NCBI RefSeq assembly: GCF_001704415.2 | Contig: NC_030836.1 | Span: 27,688,001-27,752,000 of the forward strand | Reading direction: 5' to 3' | DNA: 64,000 nt | DNA from: Capra hircus | Lineage: Eukaryota; Chordata; Mammalia; Artiodactyla; Bovidae | Notes under the pieces: generated by a model | Told to the model about the DNA's origin: nothing | Databases searched by the model: none | What the model saw: the letters and a program-made list of their open reading frames with translations, nothing else | Shown here: one piece after another, positions 40,095 to 51,470 of the stretch | Layout: each line of letters starts with the position of its first letter | Numbering within the stretch: position 1 is the first letter of the stretch | Translations under genes and position numbers: made by a program

Positions 40095-40298
40095 GACCCA
40101 AGCAGAGGCTAAGCTACGGAGACACGAGTTTGATCACTGAGTAGGGAAGATACCTGGAGGAAAAAATGGCAACCCACTCCAGTATTCTTGCCTGGGAAAT
40201 CCTGCGGACAGAGGAGCCTGGCAGGCTACAGTTGGTAGGGTCACAAAGAGCCAGACATGACTGAATGACTGACACGCGCACACACACAGCCCTACAGA
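40095..40298 (+). repeat. Bov-tA SINE
   Basis: Degenerate tRNA-like head (gcagaggctaagctacggag), A-monomer 'atggcaacccactccagtat' and a cacgcgcacacacac tail. Confidence 0.85.
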
Positions 40299-40725
40299 AC
40301 CTCATATCATCTGCTTCTGGGCTCTTCTCTCCTCAAGGACAGAGAAGGACAGTGTCATCGGCCTCTGAAGCCCTACTGTGTTATACAGGGTGGGGCACAT
40401 AGTAGGTACTCAGCAGACAGTTGCTGAACACTGAATGGGAGAGAACCTGTGGGGGTGGGGGGACTTCTCAAGCAGCTGGGTGGATAAGGGGCAGCTGTGT
40501 GTGAGGGGGCTGGACCAGAGGAGGGACAGTGAGGAGGGCACCAAATAGCAACTGCAGAGAACAGAGCAGGGTGTGAACACACAGGAGGAATTCCTTGGTG
40601 AATTCCCAGAAATAACTGGAACGTACTTTGAGGGTGGCCACTGATCTACTAGGCAACTGGGTCACAAAGACATAGGTAACAGCCCAGTCAACTTGGTCTC
40701 GTACACGACACGTGACGGCGATCTC

Positions 40726-40789
40726 ACTTGCCCTGGTTGATCCTGTTTTAACCTCCCACCTGCCCTGGCTGACCCTGTTTTAACCTCCC
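40726..40789. repeat. 32-bp tandem duplication
   Basis: Two copies of a 32-bp unit, starting ac(t/c)tgccctgg and ending ttttaacctccc, with three differences. Lies in a possible old LTR. Confidence 0.9.
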
Positions 40790-41110
40790 GGGCATCCCCT
40801 GGGTTTTTCCCTGCGGGTGTGTCTGTTCCAGCTAATTGTTGATGAGTCAGGCTAAGGTTTTGTGTTTTATCGGTAGGGATATCCTGATTATAAATATTAC
40901 ATGTCTTTAACTTTGAAAGTATATTTGTACTGGTCAATCGGCATGTCCCTCTTTGGGATCAGAAAATATGGTTACTGTGGCCATCTCCTCATTAGCCTGG
41001 GAGACCTCTTCCGGGCCCAGGCTGTAGCTCTTTATTTTTATGGGTCTCCTCCCAGGACCCAGTTCTGAGAGCTGCATAATGTGGCTGTTAAACAATGGTG
41101 GAGACACACC

Positions 41111-42354
41111 TCTTGACCGATGGCAGCCAAGGCCCATGCCCCTTCCTCCTCTGAGCACTTGAGCAGATGCATTTCCATGGGCATCTTCCTCTCCTGAGCT
41201 GCTCAACCCAGTCCTCTGGCCCTTCTGTTGCCCATGGTGTCTTTAGGCCGCTCTTATTCGGCACCCACTCTGGGATTCTGACCCGGCCCCGCCACCCTCC
41301 ACCCCGCACTCACGGCGGCCCTGGCCTGCTGTTCTCAGGCCCTGTCCTGAACAACCAGTGGTCCTGCAGCTTGGAATGGAAACCTTGCCCCAACACACAC
41401 ACACACACACACACACACACCCCTCCCTGCTGGCTTAAACTCAGAAGTGTTCCATTCTCCAGAATGGGAGGCACTGTTTTCGACTGAGTCACCACCTTAT
41501 ACAGACCTCTGTGAACTGCGGAGAAAAAAATCAAGCTGACTGGGGAATTTATAAAATGATCTCTGTCCTAGAGAACTGAAGGTCTAGCAGGAGTGCCAGA
41601 ACAATCAGAGCGACAGACTCACCACACTGCGAGAGACACTTAGGATGACCTTGTCTCACTTCTTCATTTCTCAGATGAGGGATTAAGGGACAGAGACATT
41701 AAGGAATTTTCCCAGAGTTAACCTGCTATTTAACAACAGATGTGGGACTCCGAAAGTTACTTAGCAGTACAGGCAAGAAGAGGTAAAACACACACACACA
41801 AATCATGTATAAATAAGCACCAATTTTAATAACCCTACCGTTGGATTTAGGAATGTCCCGACCTCCTTGGCCTGTTTTATTTATTTATTTTTTTTCTCCA
41901 GGCTCCAGGAAGAATGCTCTGACACTGTTATTGCTAGTGGATTCAGTCCTTACTAATACTGTAACATCAGTGGTGATTTTATAGTTAGTGTCTTCCCCCT
42001 CCTTCCCTCATTCACTTCCTGCTATTAATTGAGTCATTTCTGTCTCCTCCACTAAATTGTAATTAATCTTTCATAGCAGAATAAAAAAAAAAAACTTTAA
42101 CAAATGGCACCTAAATTCTTCTTGCAGAGAAGACACTTCTGTCTTTAGCAAGAAAAATATCTGAATATGCCACATGGAATGGAATGCAAGGTCTTAAGCC
42201 TAGGGAGTCAAGACATAAAAAGATAAACTGCTATGTAACAGAAACAGAGAATAATTTGGGGATGGGGAAAGAGCAGAGAGGGAGAATCAAGGAATGAGTT
42301 CGGGGGCAGTGAGCAACAAGGGATGAGGAGCTGAATAAAACTGAAGAACAGTTT
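41111..42354. other. Intergenic stretch with a weak MIR
   Basis: Unique-looking sequence apart from the AC tract and a MIR-like core at about 41640-41760 ('ctcagatgagggattaaggg'). No gene seen. The open frame at 41167-41487 runs through the AC repeat and is not credible. Confidence 0.45.
41393..41421. repeat. (AC)n microsatellite
   Basis: About 14 uninterrupted AC units. Confidence 0.97.
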
Positions 42355-42835
42355 GGGGACCTTCCTGGTGGCCCTGTGGCTGAGACTTCATGTTCCTAAT
42401 GAAAGGGGCCCAGGTTCACTCTCTGGTCAGGGAACTAGATTCCACATGCTGCAACTAAGAGTTTGCATGCTGCAACTAAACATCCTGCCGCTGCCAAGTC
42501 GCTTCAGTCGTGTCCGACTCTGTGTCCGACCACATAGATGGCTGCCCAGCAGGCTCCCCTGTCCCTGGGATTCTCCAGGCAAGGACACTGGAGTGGGTTG
42601 CCATTTCCTTCTCCAATGCAGGAAAGTGAAAAGTGAAAGTGGAGTCGCTCAGTCGTGTCCGACTCTTTGAGACCCCATGGACTGCAGTCTACCAGGCTCC
42701 TCTGTCCATGGGATTTTCCAGGCAAGAGTACTGGAGTGGGGTGCCATTGCCTTCTCCAAACATCCTACATGAGAAACATCCTACAGGAGACAACTAAGAT
42801 CCAATACAATACAATAACAAAATAAAATACACTTA
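42355..42835 (+). repeat. CHR-type SINE split by BOV-A2
   Basis: CHR head (cttcctggtggccctgtggc) to 'gcaactaaacatcct', then the BOV-A2 insert, then the CHR end with a caatacaataacaaaataaa tail. Confidence 0.85.
42487..42757 (-). repeat. BOV-A2 SINE nested in CHR
   Basis: Antisense dimer. A perfect 9-bp duplication, aaacatcct, lies at 42478-42486 and 42758-42766. Confidence 0.93.
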
Positions 42836-42939
42836 AAAAAGAAAAGCTTACATTGTTATACTATAAAACTCTTTCTCCTCTGTCTTCATCAAAACCCTCA
42901 GAAAAGTTTACTATACACAATTGGAGTATGTGTGTGTAC

Positions 42940-43397
42940 CTCTAGCTAATAAGTATGGCAAAGGTGATAGAATAGCCACTCCCTTGATCAGGTTATGTTA
43001 TCTAAGACTCTGACTTAGCACATTAGAGCCAGATGGTTTTGCTGACTTTGAAGAAGTCAACTTCCCTGTTGTGAAACAGCCTAATGGCAAGGGAAGGCTA
43101 GGGGCCTCTAGTAGCCAAGAGCTACCCTCAGCTAATAGCTGGCAAGAAAATAGGAACCTCAGTCCCACAGCTGCAAGTAACCAAATTATTCAAATGACTA
43201 TATGAGCTTGAGAGAGGACCTTGAGCTTCAGAAGGGAATGCAGACCAGCTGACATCTTAATTGAAATCTGATAAAACCTTGAGCAGAAACCCCAGCTAAG
43301 CTGTACCTGACCCACAGAAACTAAAATAATTAATGTATGTTATTTTAAGCTGCTAAATTTGTGGCAATTTGTTATGCAGCATAGAAAACTAATACAG
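42940..43397 (+). mobile_element. MLT1-like (MaLR) LTR, diverged
   Basis: Ends 'ttttaagctgctaaatttgt', then 'agaaaactaatacag', the typical 3' end of the group. The 5' part is only loosely recognisable. A (TG)n tract follows at 43397-43418. Confidence 0.55.
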
Positions 43398-43642
43398 GTG
43401 TGTGTGTGTGTGTGTGTTTATATACTGAGACCAAGGACTGAGTTCCTGGTCCGGATCACCACTATGGGCAGGAAGCGGCACGTGTAGAACAGTGAGATGA
43501 TCTCTGAACTGATTAAATCAGCTGAAGCAGAAGTCCTGAGTCAGCAATGGTCCTGCGAACGTAGCCTTCAGAAATGTAGAGAAATATCGGTATCTTAGCC
43601 TCCTCCACAGGCAAACATTGAGTCAAGAAGTTAAATTTTAAG

Positions 43643-43772
43643 GGCCTTCCTTGGTGGTCCAGTGGCTAAGACTCTGCATGCCCAATGCAGGGTGGCCCAG
43701 GTTTGATCCCTGGTCAGGGAACTAGATCCCACATGCCACAACTAAGACCCAGCACAGCCAAGTTAATTCTTT
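43643..43772 (+). repeat. CHR-type SINE
   Basis: 'ggccttccttggtggtccag' through 'gggaactagatcccacatgc' to 'acccagcacagcc'. Confidence 0.87.
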
Positions 43773-44154
43773 TTTTTAAAGTTAAGTATGGATATTTCAT
43801 TTGCAAATTGATCCCAGAAAACTAGGTAGGATATTGGGGGAATGAGTCAGGCAAAGTGAAGGAAGCCAGGGAAGGCTGAACATCAAGCAGATTGCTATGG
43901 GCAGCTAGAGCCTAATCCTGTGGGAAATAATGAAGAACAAGCCCCAGAGTTATCACACCCAAGGAGCATTCATCCACTGTAATGTTTATCCACCAACTGC
44001 CATCAGATCTGGGCTGAGGGCTGCTTCTGATGGGTAAGGAGAAATTAATTCCCCAGACTTCTGGGTGACCCTCTCAGAGAGGCATACTGTCCAAAGCTTC
44101 TCCCTTTCTCGAACTGCTCTCAATGGGTGTGCGTAAGCTCCTCCTCCTGTCAGG

Positions 44155-44290
44155 CACTTTAAATCTATTTGTTCAGTTAATCTTCCCAGTATCTTCTTCT
44201 CAGCAGATATCATCACCCCATTTTACAGACAAGAAAGACTAAAACTTCAAGAAGTCGGCAACTTGCCAAGGTCATATAGTGGCAGTTGTT
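44155..44290 (+). repeat. MIR SINE
   Basis: 'ccccattttacagacaagaa', then 'ttgccaaggtcatatagtgg'. Confidence 0.7.
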
Positions 44291-44309
44291 ACCAAGTGGC
44301 AGTTGTTTC

Positions 44310-44435
44310 GTTTAGTTGCTCAGTCCCTTTTGCAACCCCATGGACTATAGCGTGTTACCCCCCAGCCCCTTGACCAGGCTCCTCTGTTCATGCGATTTCC
44401 CAGGCAAGAATACTGGAGTGGGTTGCCAATTCCTT
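44310..44435 (-). repeat. Bov-A SINE fragment
   Basis: Antisense A-monomer with an extra about 20-bp insert (ttaccccccagccccttgac) in the middle. Confidence 0.75.
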
Positions 44436-44449
44436 AGGGGAAGACAAAT

Positions 44450-44685
44450 TGAGAAAGTAGCATTGCCATATATACACTGTCATGTGTAAAATAGAAAGCT
44501 AGTGGGAAGCTGCTGTATAACATGGGGAACCTAGCCTGGTACCCTATGATGACCTAGAAGGGTGGAATGGTGGAGGGAGGCTCGAGAGGAAGGAGATATG
44601 TATATAACTATGACTGATACATATTGATGTATGGCAGAGACCATAGCATTGTAAAGCAATAATCATCCAATTAGAAGAAAAAAAG
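44450..44685 (+). repeat. Ruminant L1 3' UTR fragment
   Basis: 'gggaagctgctgtataacat', 'ggagatatgtatataactat' and 'gtaaagcaataatcatccaa' are ruminant L1 3' end phrases. Confidence 0.7.
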
Positions 44686-45364
44686 AACCTGGATTAGAAA
44701 CGCAAGTTGGTCACCAATGAAGTTCAGGCTTCCGACCACCTCTCTGAGTCATCAGTCGGAAGTCTACTTCCTGGTCTAACCTTTGCTCCCAGGACCTACC
44801 CTCTGAGTAAGCTCCAGGATGTAAAATGGACCTCTCTGCCCACTCCTGGTGCCCTCTCTTCTGGCTGAAGCGATTTTTGATTCCTGCTTCCATAAACCTG
44901 TATGTGAATGGTGCCAGGGTTGTCCCTACCATCAGTTCAATTTGCCAGAGTGGGGGTAGTGGGAGGACCAGAGAGTCTGTGAAGCTGAGGCACGTTGCCT
45001 GGGAAACGAAGAATTTGTGTGAGGCTTTGTGTGGGGAGGAGGCAGCGCCCCGCTGCTCCAGCAACCACGGAACAAGAGACAGATTAGCTGGCCAGCTCTC
45101 TCTGGAACAAAACAAGCTTTCTGTGGGCCTGGACAGAGGAACGGCCCTCCCCAAGTACTTTTTTTCCTTCTCCTTTTTCTTTTTAAAGCTCTCCAACTCT
45201 GGCTTGCTTCTGAGAAACATCAAAAAGAAATGGAGATAGGGAGGGTGGGTGTCAAAAACTCCCTTGCCCTTCCTGGGGTCTGCATCCTGCAGGTTGGTTT
45301 TGCTGCCTGCTGATGTCTGTAACTGTGGGGATTAACCCACAAGAAAAGCATCCTATAGAGATGT
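44686..45364. other. Intergenic unique-looking stretch
   Basis: No repeat recognised. Overlapping open frames on both strands (137 and 170 codons) show no motifs and end in simple T-rich sequence. I do not call a gene. Confidence 0.4.
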
Positions 45365-45575
45365 GTGTGTGTGTTAGTCGCTCAGTCGTGCTTGACTCTT
45401 TGTGACTCTATGGACTATAGCCCGCCAGGCTTCTCTGTCCACAGGATTCTCCAGGCAAGAATACTGGAGTAGGGGTTGCCATTTCCTTCTCCAGGGGATC
45501 TTCCCAACCCAGGGATTGAACCCAGTTCTCCTGCGTTGTGGGCAGATTCTTTACCATCTGTGCTCCCAGGGGAGC
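45365..45575 (-). repeat. Bov-tA SINE
   Basis: Antisense, from 'gtgtgttagtcgctcagtcg' to 'gctcccaggggagccc'. Confidence 0.9.
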
Positions 45576-45969
45576 CCTCTGCAGAGATGGGGTGTCTCAA
45601 AAAGACGTGGGGCTTGTTAGGAGAAATGTGTGATTCTGGGAGAGCATGGGGTCCTGGGGTAGATTTCCATAAGGCTAGGAGGAGGAGCTCCCAGTTTCAA
45701 ACTGGAATACTGAAAAGCATCCAAGTGTTTTTATGCTGAGAGTCAATATTTGATTTCTGAATAGAATTCCTGCCCCCTCAGAAGCTGAGAGGAACTCAGG
45801 CTTGTGTCCACAGTTGATGAACGTGCCCTATTCAGCAACTCTCCAGAGGAACAAAGAGGAGCAATTCACTGGCATTACAGCATGGAGAGATCCAGCTTTC
45901 ACTGACCTATTTAAGATGCGGGGAGGATGTTCTAGAAAACATCTCTGGATTTCTGTTCATGTAAAGCTT

Positions 45970-46100
45970 CAGGAAGATCCCCTGGAGAAGGAAACAGCAA
46001 CCCACTCAAGCATTTTTGCTTGAGAAATCCCATGGACAGAAGAGCCTGGTGGGCTGCAGTCCATGCAGTCATGAGTCAGATATGACTGAGTGGACTAATC
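45970..46100 (+). repeat. Bov-A SINE
   Basis: 'ggaagatcccctggagaagg' through 'gactgagtggactaatcaac', with a caacaacaa tail. Confidence 0.85.
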
Positions 46101-46955
46101 AACAACAACAAAGTTTCAGTGCTCAAACAAAAGGAGGTTTAAAAATCGGGGAAGCCACAGATTACCCTCAATTCTTCAAAGGCTTCATTGTTTCTCTTCT
46201 AGATGCTCAGATGGTGTCCTCCCACCAATGGTATCCCGGAAAGTGTTTGCTCCCACCCTCCCTTCCCTGCCCTCCTCCCAGAGAGGGAGGCTCGGAAATG
46301 GAAGTCAACTGCCTACAGTGTGAAAGGCACTCCTTGTTCCAGACTTTAGTAAGAGGAGTGGGATGTGGGGAAGGGGACCTGTTTGAAAGTAACAGAAAAC
46401 ACAATCCTTGTGGAGGCATTTAACCCTACCTGGGAAAGCTGCATCTATTAATAAATCTACAATGCCGTTGATAATACAGCTCTACTGCTCTTACAGTGTG
46501 TCTTTTCTTATTTTTTTAAGGTTATTTTTGTTTACAAGTTTGGAAAAAGGTACATTTTTTACATGGGTTACTTGTGCAAAATTAGAACAGTGATAAAGAC
46601 ACACAAATTGACAGTGGGACAAGGGAACATTTGGAAGCCTTGTCCCGCACTGCTTCTTAAAGGTACCGTTTATCTAAAAGCCTAAATACCTACAGGAAGA
46701 TGGCAGTGACTTTAAGGTTCTTTACTACAAAAAGGGACGAAGAAACTGAAGCATGCAGCATAAACCGAGGATTTGAGGGGAAAATAGTTTACCATTGATA
46801 TGTTCCTTTCCTTGGGCTAATTAAAACTTTAAAAAAAAACATCCCAAACAAAGGGGGATTACACATTTGTTTCTCTAGAATAGCACTGCTTCTTTAAAAA
46901 GATTAAAGGATCCCCAACTTTCCCTAGCTTAAAAACTAATGATTGTTTCCATTCC
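46101..46955. other. Intergenic stretch, nothing recognised
   Basis: No gene or clear repeat. The segment near 46500-46600 is T-rich. Confidence 0.35.
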
Positions 46956-46959
46956 TCTG

Positions 46960-47115
46960 CCAAACTGTCTTTTAGAATACTGTCTTATTCTAACAACTCT
47001 GTGTGGCAAGAATTTTTTTTTCCCAAGGAGGGACATGAAGCTCAGAGAAGTTAAGAAACCGGCTCAAAGTCACACAGTTATGTCAACATAGTGTACACTT
47101 AGCCCATGCTTCTTG
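46960..47115 (+). repeat. MIR SINE
   Basis: 'gctcagagaagttaagaaac', then 'ctcaaagtcacacagtta', the MIR 3' core. Confidence 0.72.
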
Positions 47116-47379
47116 CTCTAGTGTTCACACCCTACACTCCTGAAAGAGAACACTTTCAGTCAAGCCCAGAAGTAAAAAGTGGGTAGAAAAAAGGATATCT
47201 CTGAGACAAGGTATGAGACAAGGAAGGATAAAGGCAACCAACAGGAACTTAAAAAAAAAAAAAAAGATTTAGCAAGAGAATGATTGAGTCCCCCGTGGTG
47301 ACTCTGAGGACATTTAAGATAATGAATTTATGATACATGGGATTCAACGTAGGGAGAGACAAGGTTTCTTTTCTTTATA

Positions 47380-48155
47380 TAAGTATATTTATTTATTTGA
47401 CTGTGCCTGATCTTAGTTGTGATTGCAGCCATGAAATTAAAAGACGCTTACTCCTTGGAAGAAAAGTTATTACCAAACTAGATAGCATATTGAAAAGCAG
47501 AGACATTACTTTGCCAACTAAGGTCTGTCTAGTCCAGGCTATGGTTTTTCCAGTGGTCATGTATGGATGTGAGAGTTGGACTGTGAAGAAAGCTGAGCCC
47601 CAAAGAATTGATGCTTTTGAAGTATGGTGTTGGAGAAGACTCTTGAGAGTCCCTTGGACTGCAAGGAGATCCAACCAGTCCATCCTAAAGGAGATCAGCC
47701 CTGGGATTTATTTGGAAGGAATGATGCTAAAGCTGAAACTCCAATACTTTGGCCACCTCATGCAAAGAGTTGACTCATTGGAAAAGACTCTGATTCTGGG
47801 AGGGATTGGGGGCAGGAGGAGAAGGGGATGACAGAGGACGAGATGGCTGGATGGCATCACTGACTTGATGGACGTGAGCCTGAGTAATCTCCGGGAGTTG
47901 GTGATGGACAGGGAGGCCTGGCGTGCTGCGATTCATGGGGTCGCAAAGAGTCAGACACGACTGAGCGACTGAAATGAACTGAACTGAACTGAACTGATCT
48001 TAGTTGAGGCACTCAGGATCTTCAATCTTTGTTACAGTATGCAGAATTTTTTAGTTTAGTTGTAGGATCTAGTTCCTTGACCAGGCATAGAACCCAGGCC
48101 CCCTGCATTGGAAGCTTGGAGTCTTAACCACTTGACAGCCAGGGAAGTTCCCTAT
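47380..48155 (-). repeat. CHR-type SINE split by BovB
   Basis: Tail side 'tatttatttatttgactgtg' at 47383-47407. Head side 'aggcactcaggatcttcaat' through 'gacagccagggaagttccc' at 48007-48150. The two parts join when the BovB is removed. Confidence 0.85.
47420..47994 (+). mobile_element. BovB LINE 3' fragment nested in CHR
   Basis: 575 bp, 5' truncated, ending in gaactgaactgaac. A perfect 12-bp duplication, tgatcttagttg, lies at 47408-47419 and 47995-48006. It still encodes VVMYGCESWTVKKAEPQRID-type BovB carboxy-terminal sequence, read in one long frame. Confidence 0.95.
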
Positions 48156-48246
48156 AAAACATTCTTGAAATTCCTCTTTTGAAATTGTTTTTAGACCCTT
48201 CAATATACTTTTTAAAGTATCTTTTAAGATTGCAATTTTTTTTATT

Positions 48247-48450
48247 TTGGTGCTAAGTCACTTCAGTCATGTCCGACTCTTTGAAACTCTATGGACTGTA
48301 GCTTGCCAGGCTCCTCTGTCCATGGGATTTTCCAGACCGGAATACTAGAGTGGATTGCCATGCCCTCCTCCAGGGGATCTTCCCGACCCAGGGATCTAAC
48401 CTGTGTCTTTTATGTCTCCTGCATTGGCAGGTGGGTTCTTTACCACTAGT
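48247..48450 (-). repeat. Bov-tA SINE
   Basis: Antisense, from 'tgctaagtcacttcagtcat' to 'gtgggttctttaccact'. The head end is cut short. Confidence 0.88.
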
Positions 48451-48531
48451 ATTTAGGAGTACATTTTCTAAAAATGTCAAAATATGGTGAATAATATAGA
48501 GGACAATTTATTGACAGATAAAATCATTTTG

Positions 48532-48794
48532 CAGAGAAGGCAATGGCAACCCACTCTAGTATTCTTGCCTGGAAAATCCTATGGACGGAGGAGCCTGATA
48601 GGCTGCAGTTCATGGGGTCGCAAAGAGTCGGACACAACTGAGCGACTTCACTTTCATGCATTAGAGAAGGAAATGGCAACCCACTCCAGTGGTCTTGCCT
48701 GGAGAATCCCAGGGACAGAGGAGCCTGGTGGGCTGCCGTCTATGGGGTCGCACAGAGTCGGACACGACTGAAGCGACTTAGCAGCAGCAGCAGC
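48532..48794 (+). repeat. BOV-A2 SINE with target-site duplication
   Basis: Full dimer with an agcagcagcagc tail. The duplication aaaatcatt(t/c)tg lies at 48520-48531 and 48795-48806. Confidence 0.93.
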
Positions 48795-49269
48795 AAAATC
48801 ATTCTGACCCAAACTGGCTTTGTGTTAAGGTGAAGTCTCTCATCTTAGCAAAGCTTCTTTGACTACAAACAGCCATCCCAGGGAAGTTACCATCAGAGGC
48901 AAAGCATGCCACATGGGTCTAGAATCGCAGCGCTAATACACTGGAACCAATTTTTGTAGGCAGCTCTGAATCTTTTTGCTTATCGGCTACATTCTCTTAC
49001 CCTTACCAATAGCCTCCCTCTATTTTGCTCACCTAGGGGCTGTCTATGTTACAAACAACATAAAACCTAACGCAAACTGGCATTCATGGTAAGGGACTTT
49101 ATTGGCTCACATTTGCTCACAGTCTAGAGGTGGGGTAACCTTGAGAGTTAGCTTAATCCACAGGCTCAAAAGTGGCAACAGCTAATAGGAAGGACTTTAA
49201 ATTGTGGTTAGACCATCTCTTTGAAATGTTGCCAGCCTCTTTGATGAATAAGAAAAGCATAAAGATGAT

Positions 49270-49472
49270 GCTAGTGATAAAGAACATGTTTGTTGATGCA
49301 GGAGGCATAAGAGATGGGAGTTCGATCCCTGGGTTGGGAAGATCCCCTGGAGGAGGCAACCCACTCTAGTATTCTAGCCTGGAGAATCCCATGGCCTGAG
49401 GAGCCTGGCGGGGCTACAGTCCATAGGGTTGCAAAGAGTTGGACAAGACTGAAGCAACTTAGCACATACACA
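49270..49472 (+). repeat. Bov-tA SINE
   Basis: 'tagtgataaagaacatgttt' (head, diverged) through 'gttggacaagactgaagcaa' and an acatacacaca tail. Confidence 0.88.
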
Positions 49473-49819
49473 CAAGGACTATCTATGGATTTTACAGTGG
49501 GAGTAACATGGACTGAAAGCTGTTCATGCCTTGGTCCCTGAGGTGTAACAACACTCAGAGGGGGTTATAGTTGGTTTCACCAGAAAGCAGACTCTGAAAT
49601 GAAGTTTCAAGTTCAGGATTTTATCAGGGACTGTGCTGGATATTGACACCTGTTGAAGGGAGGAGGAGGAAATAGGAGGAGGCAGAGGGATCGATTGAGC
49701 TGTGATTCAGGCTGGACAGCCTCAGCCAAGTCCATGGGGAGCTCTGAAGCTGAAATGATGGCTCATCAGAATTGCTCCAAGTTAGGCAGAAACACCCACG
49801 CCTTATGTATCCAGAGAAA

Positions 49820-50430
49820 AACATGATCGAAAAGGATATATGCGTCCCAATATTCATTTCAGTAGTGTTTACAATAGCCAAGACATGGAAGCAATCTAAG
49901 TGTCCATTGACAGAGGAATGGGTAAAGAAGACGTGGTGCATATATATACAACGGCATATTACTCAGCCATTAAACAGAATGAGATTAATGCCATCTGCAG
50001 CAACATGGATGGACCTAGAGAGTGTCATACCGAGGGAAGCAAGTCAGAGAGGAAAATATCCTATGACATCACTTATATGTGGAATCGAAACAGAAATGAT
50101 ACAAATGAACCTACAAAACAAAAAGATACTCACAGACTTAGAAAACAAATTTAGGGCTGCTGCCAGGAAGGGATAGTAAGGAAGTCTGGGATGGACATGC
50201 ACACACTGCTATATTTAAAATGGACAACCAGTATGGACCTACCACATAGCACAGGGAACTCAGCTCAATGTCATGTGGCAGCCTGGATGGGAGGGGAGTT
50301 CTGGGGAGAGTGTATACATGCATATGTATGGCTGAGTCCCTTCGCTGTTTGCCTGAAACCATTACAACATTGGTAATCAGCTATACCACAATACAAGATA
50401 AAAGTTTAAATAATAATAATAATAAAAAAA
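49820..50430 (+). mobile_element. Ruminant L1 LINE, ORF2 end plus 3' UTR
   Basis: Frames at 49772-50176 give FISVVFTIAKTWKQSKCPLT and, in another frame, YYSAIKQNEINAICSNMDGP, so a frameshift splits the ORF2 end. The 3' UTR follows ('cacactgctatatttaaaat'), with an A-rich tail ending in aataataataataaa near 50410. Truncated and dead. Confidence 0.88.
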
Positions 50431-51050
50431 TATCTTGTCTTTACATTCCCAGACCCATCAATCTTGGGATGAGTCTCCTCCTCAGAGAGAGAGCAAGGCT
50501 GCTCTCTGAAGCTGATGTCCCTTAAGGAGCCGACAGCTCAAGGGACTACAACGCTCTCAGAAGCTGGGCCATCAAGTCCTTCCCTGATTCGGGATCTGGG
50601 AAGCTCATCTCTATGTCCATATGAGATGAATATTTGGTAATACGGAGGACAATGAAGTTCTTGTGCTAATATTTTTTTTTAATCACCCACGAAGATAAAG
50701 GGGAAAATGCTTCTTCATCTTTGATAAATTTAGAGAATTTTTTGCAAAGATGAGTACAGCAGATGCTCTTGAGAAAAGCGGGCTTAATCGGAACAATCTG
50801 TTATTGATGCCATTTACAAGGAAACGCTGCTTGTAAAAAACTTGGTTGGCACAAACAAGCAAAAGGAGCCTTGCCAATGATTTCAGTTAGAAAGGTTATT
50901 TTGAGATTGATACCAAGCAGGGCCTTGTGGGGCTCCTGGGCACAGAGCCCTTCTGTGTCTCCCATTTCCTTGATCACAGGAAACAGCCCTCATTCAACCT
51001 TCATGACCTTCCCTGAGTTCCAATGGGCAAATTCAAACAGTTGTTAATTA
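50431..51050. other. Intergenic stretch, nothing recognised
   Basis: No gene or clear repeat seen. Confidence 0.35.
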
Positions 51051-51470
51051 GGGAAGGGAGGGGACGCAAGACCACGTAGAAACAGTCATGGGCCAAGGTC
51101 CTGTTTCCCCATCAAAGGGTACACACAACTATATCTTTTAGGTATTTTGTAGATATGGAAATCCCTTCCAGGTGGGAGAAGTTATGGTATGCTTCCTGTA
51201 AGCATGTTGACCCCAGACCAGTTGGACCTGAAGGCTGACGATGTTGACACCTACTTAGCTCCCCACCAACCCATCAGAAGAAAGTCAGGAGCTGACATTT
51301 ACTATTAAACTTGTCACTGTCTTCCCCAAGTGGGGACACATGGTTTTGAGGGCATTAGCCCACTGTGGCCCCCTTTGCCTGGCAAAACAATAAAGCTACT
51401 CTTTTCTGCTTCCTCCAAAACTCTGTCCAAGATTTAATTCAGCACCAGTGTACAGAGGAGTTGAGTTTTT
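51050..51470 (+). mobile_element. Possible old ERV LTR
   Basis: AATAAA at 51389-51394, preceded by 'gcccactgtggccccctttg' and followed by 'actcttttctgcttcctcc', has the R/U5 look of a mammalian LTR. No partner LTR or retroviral gene seen. Confidence 0.35.

Noticed and set aside
44711..45239. Overlapping 137- and 170-codon frames on opposite strands
   Set aside because: Neither has motifs or splice context, and each reads into simple-sequence lysine or phenylalanine runs. Likely chance in unique intergenic DNA.
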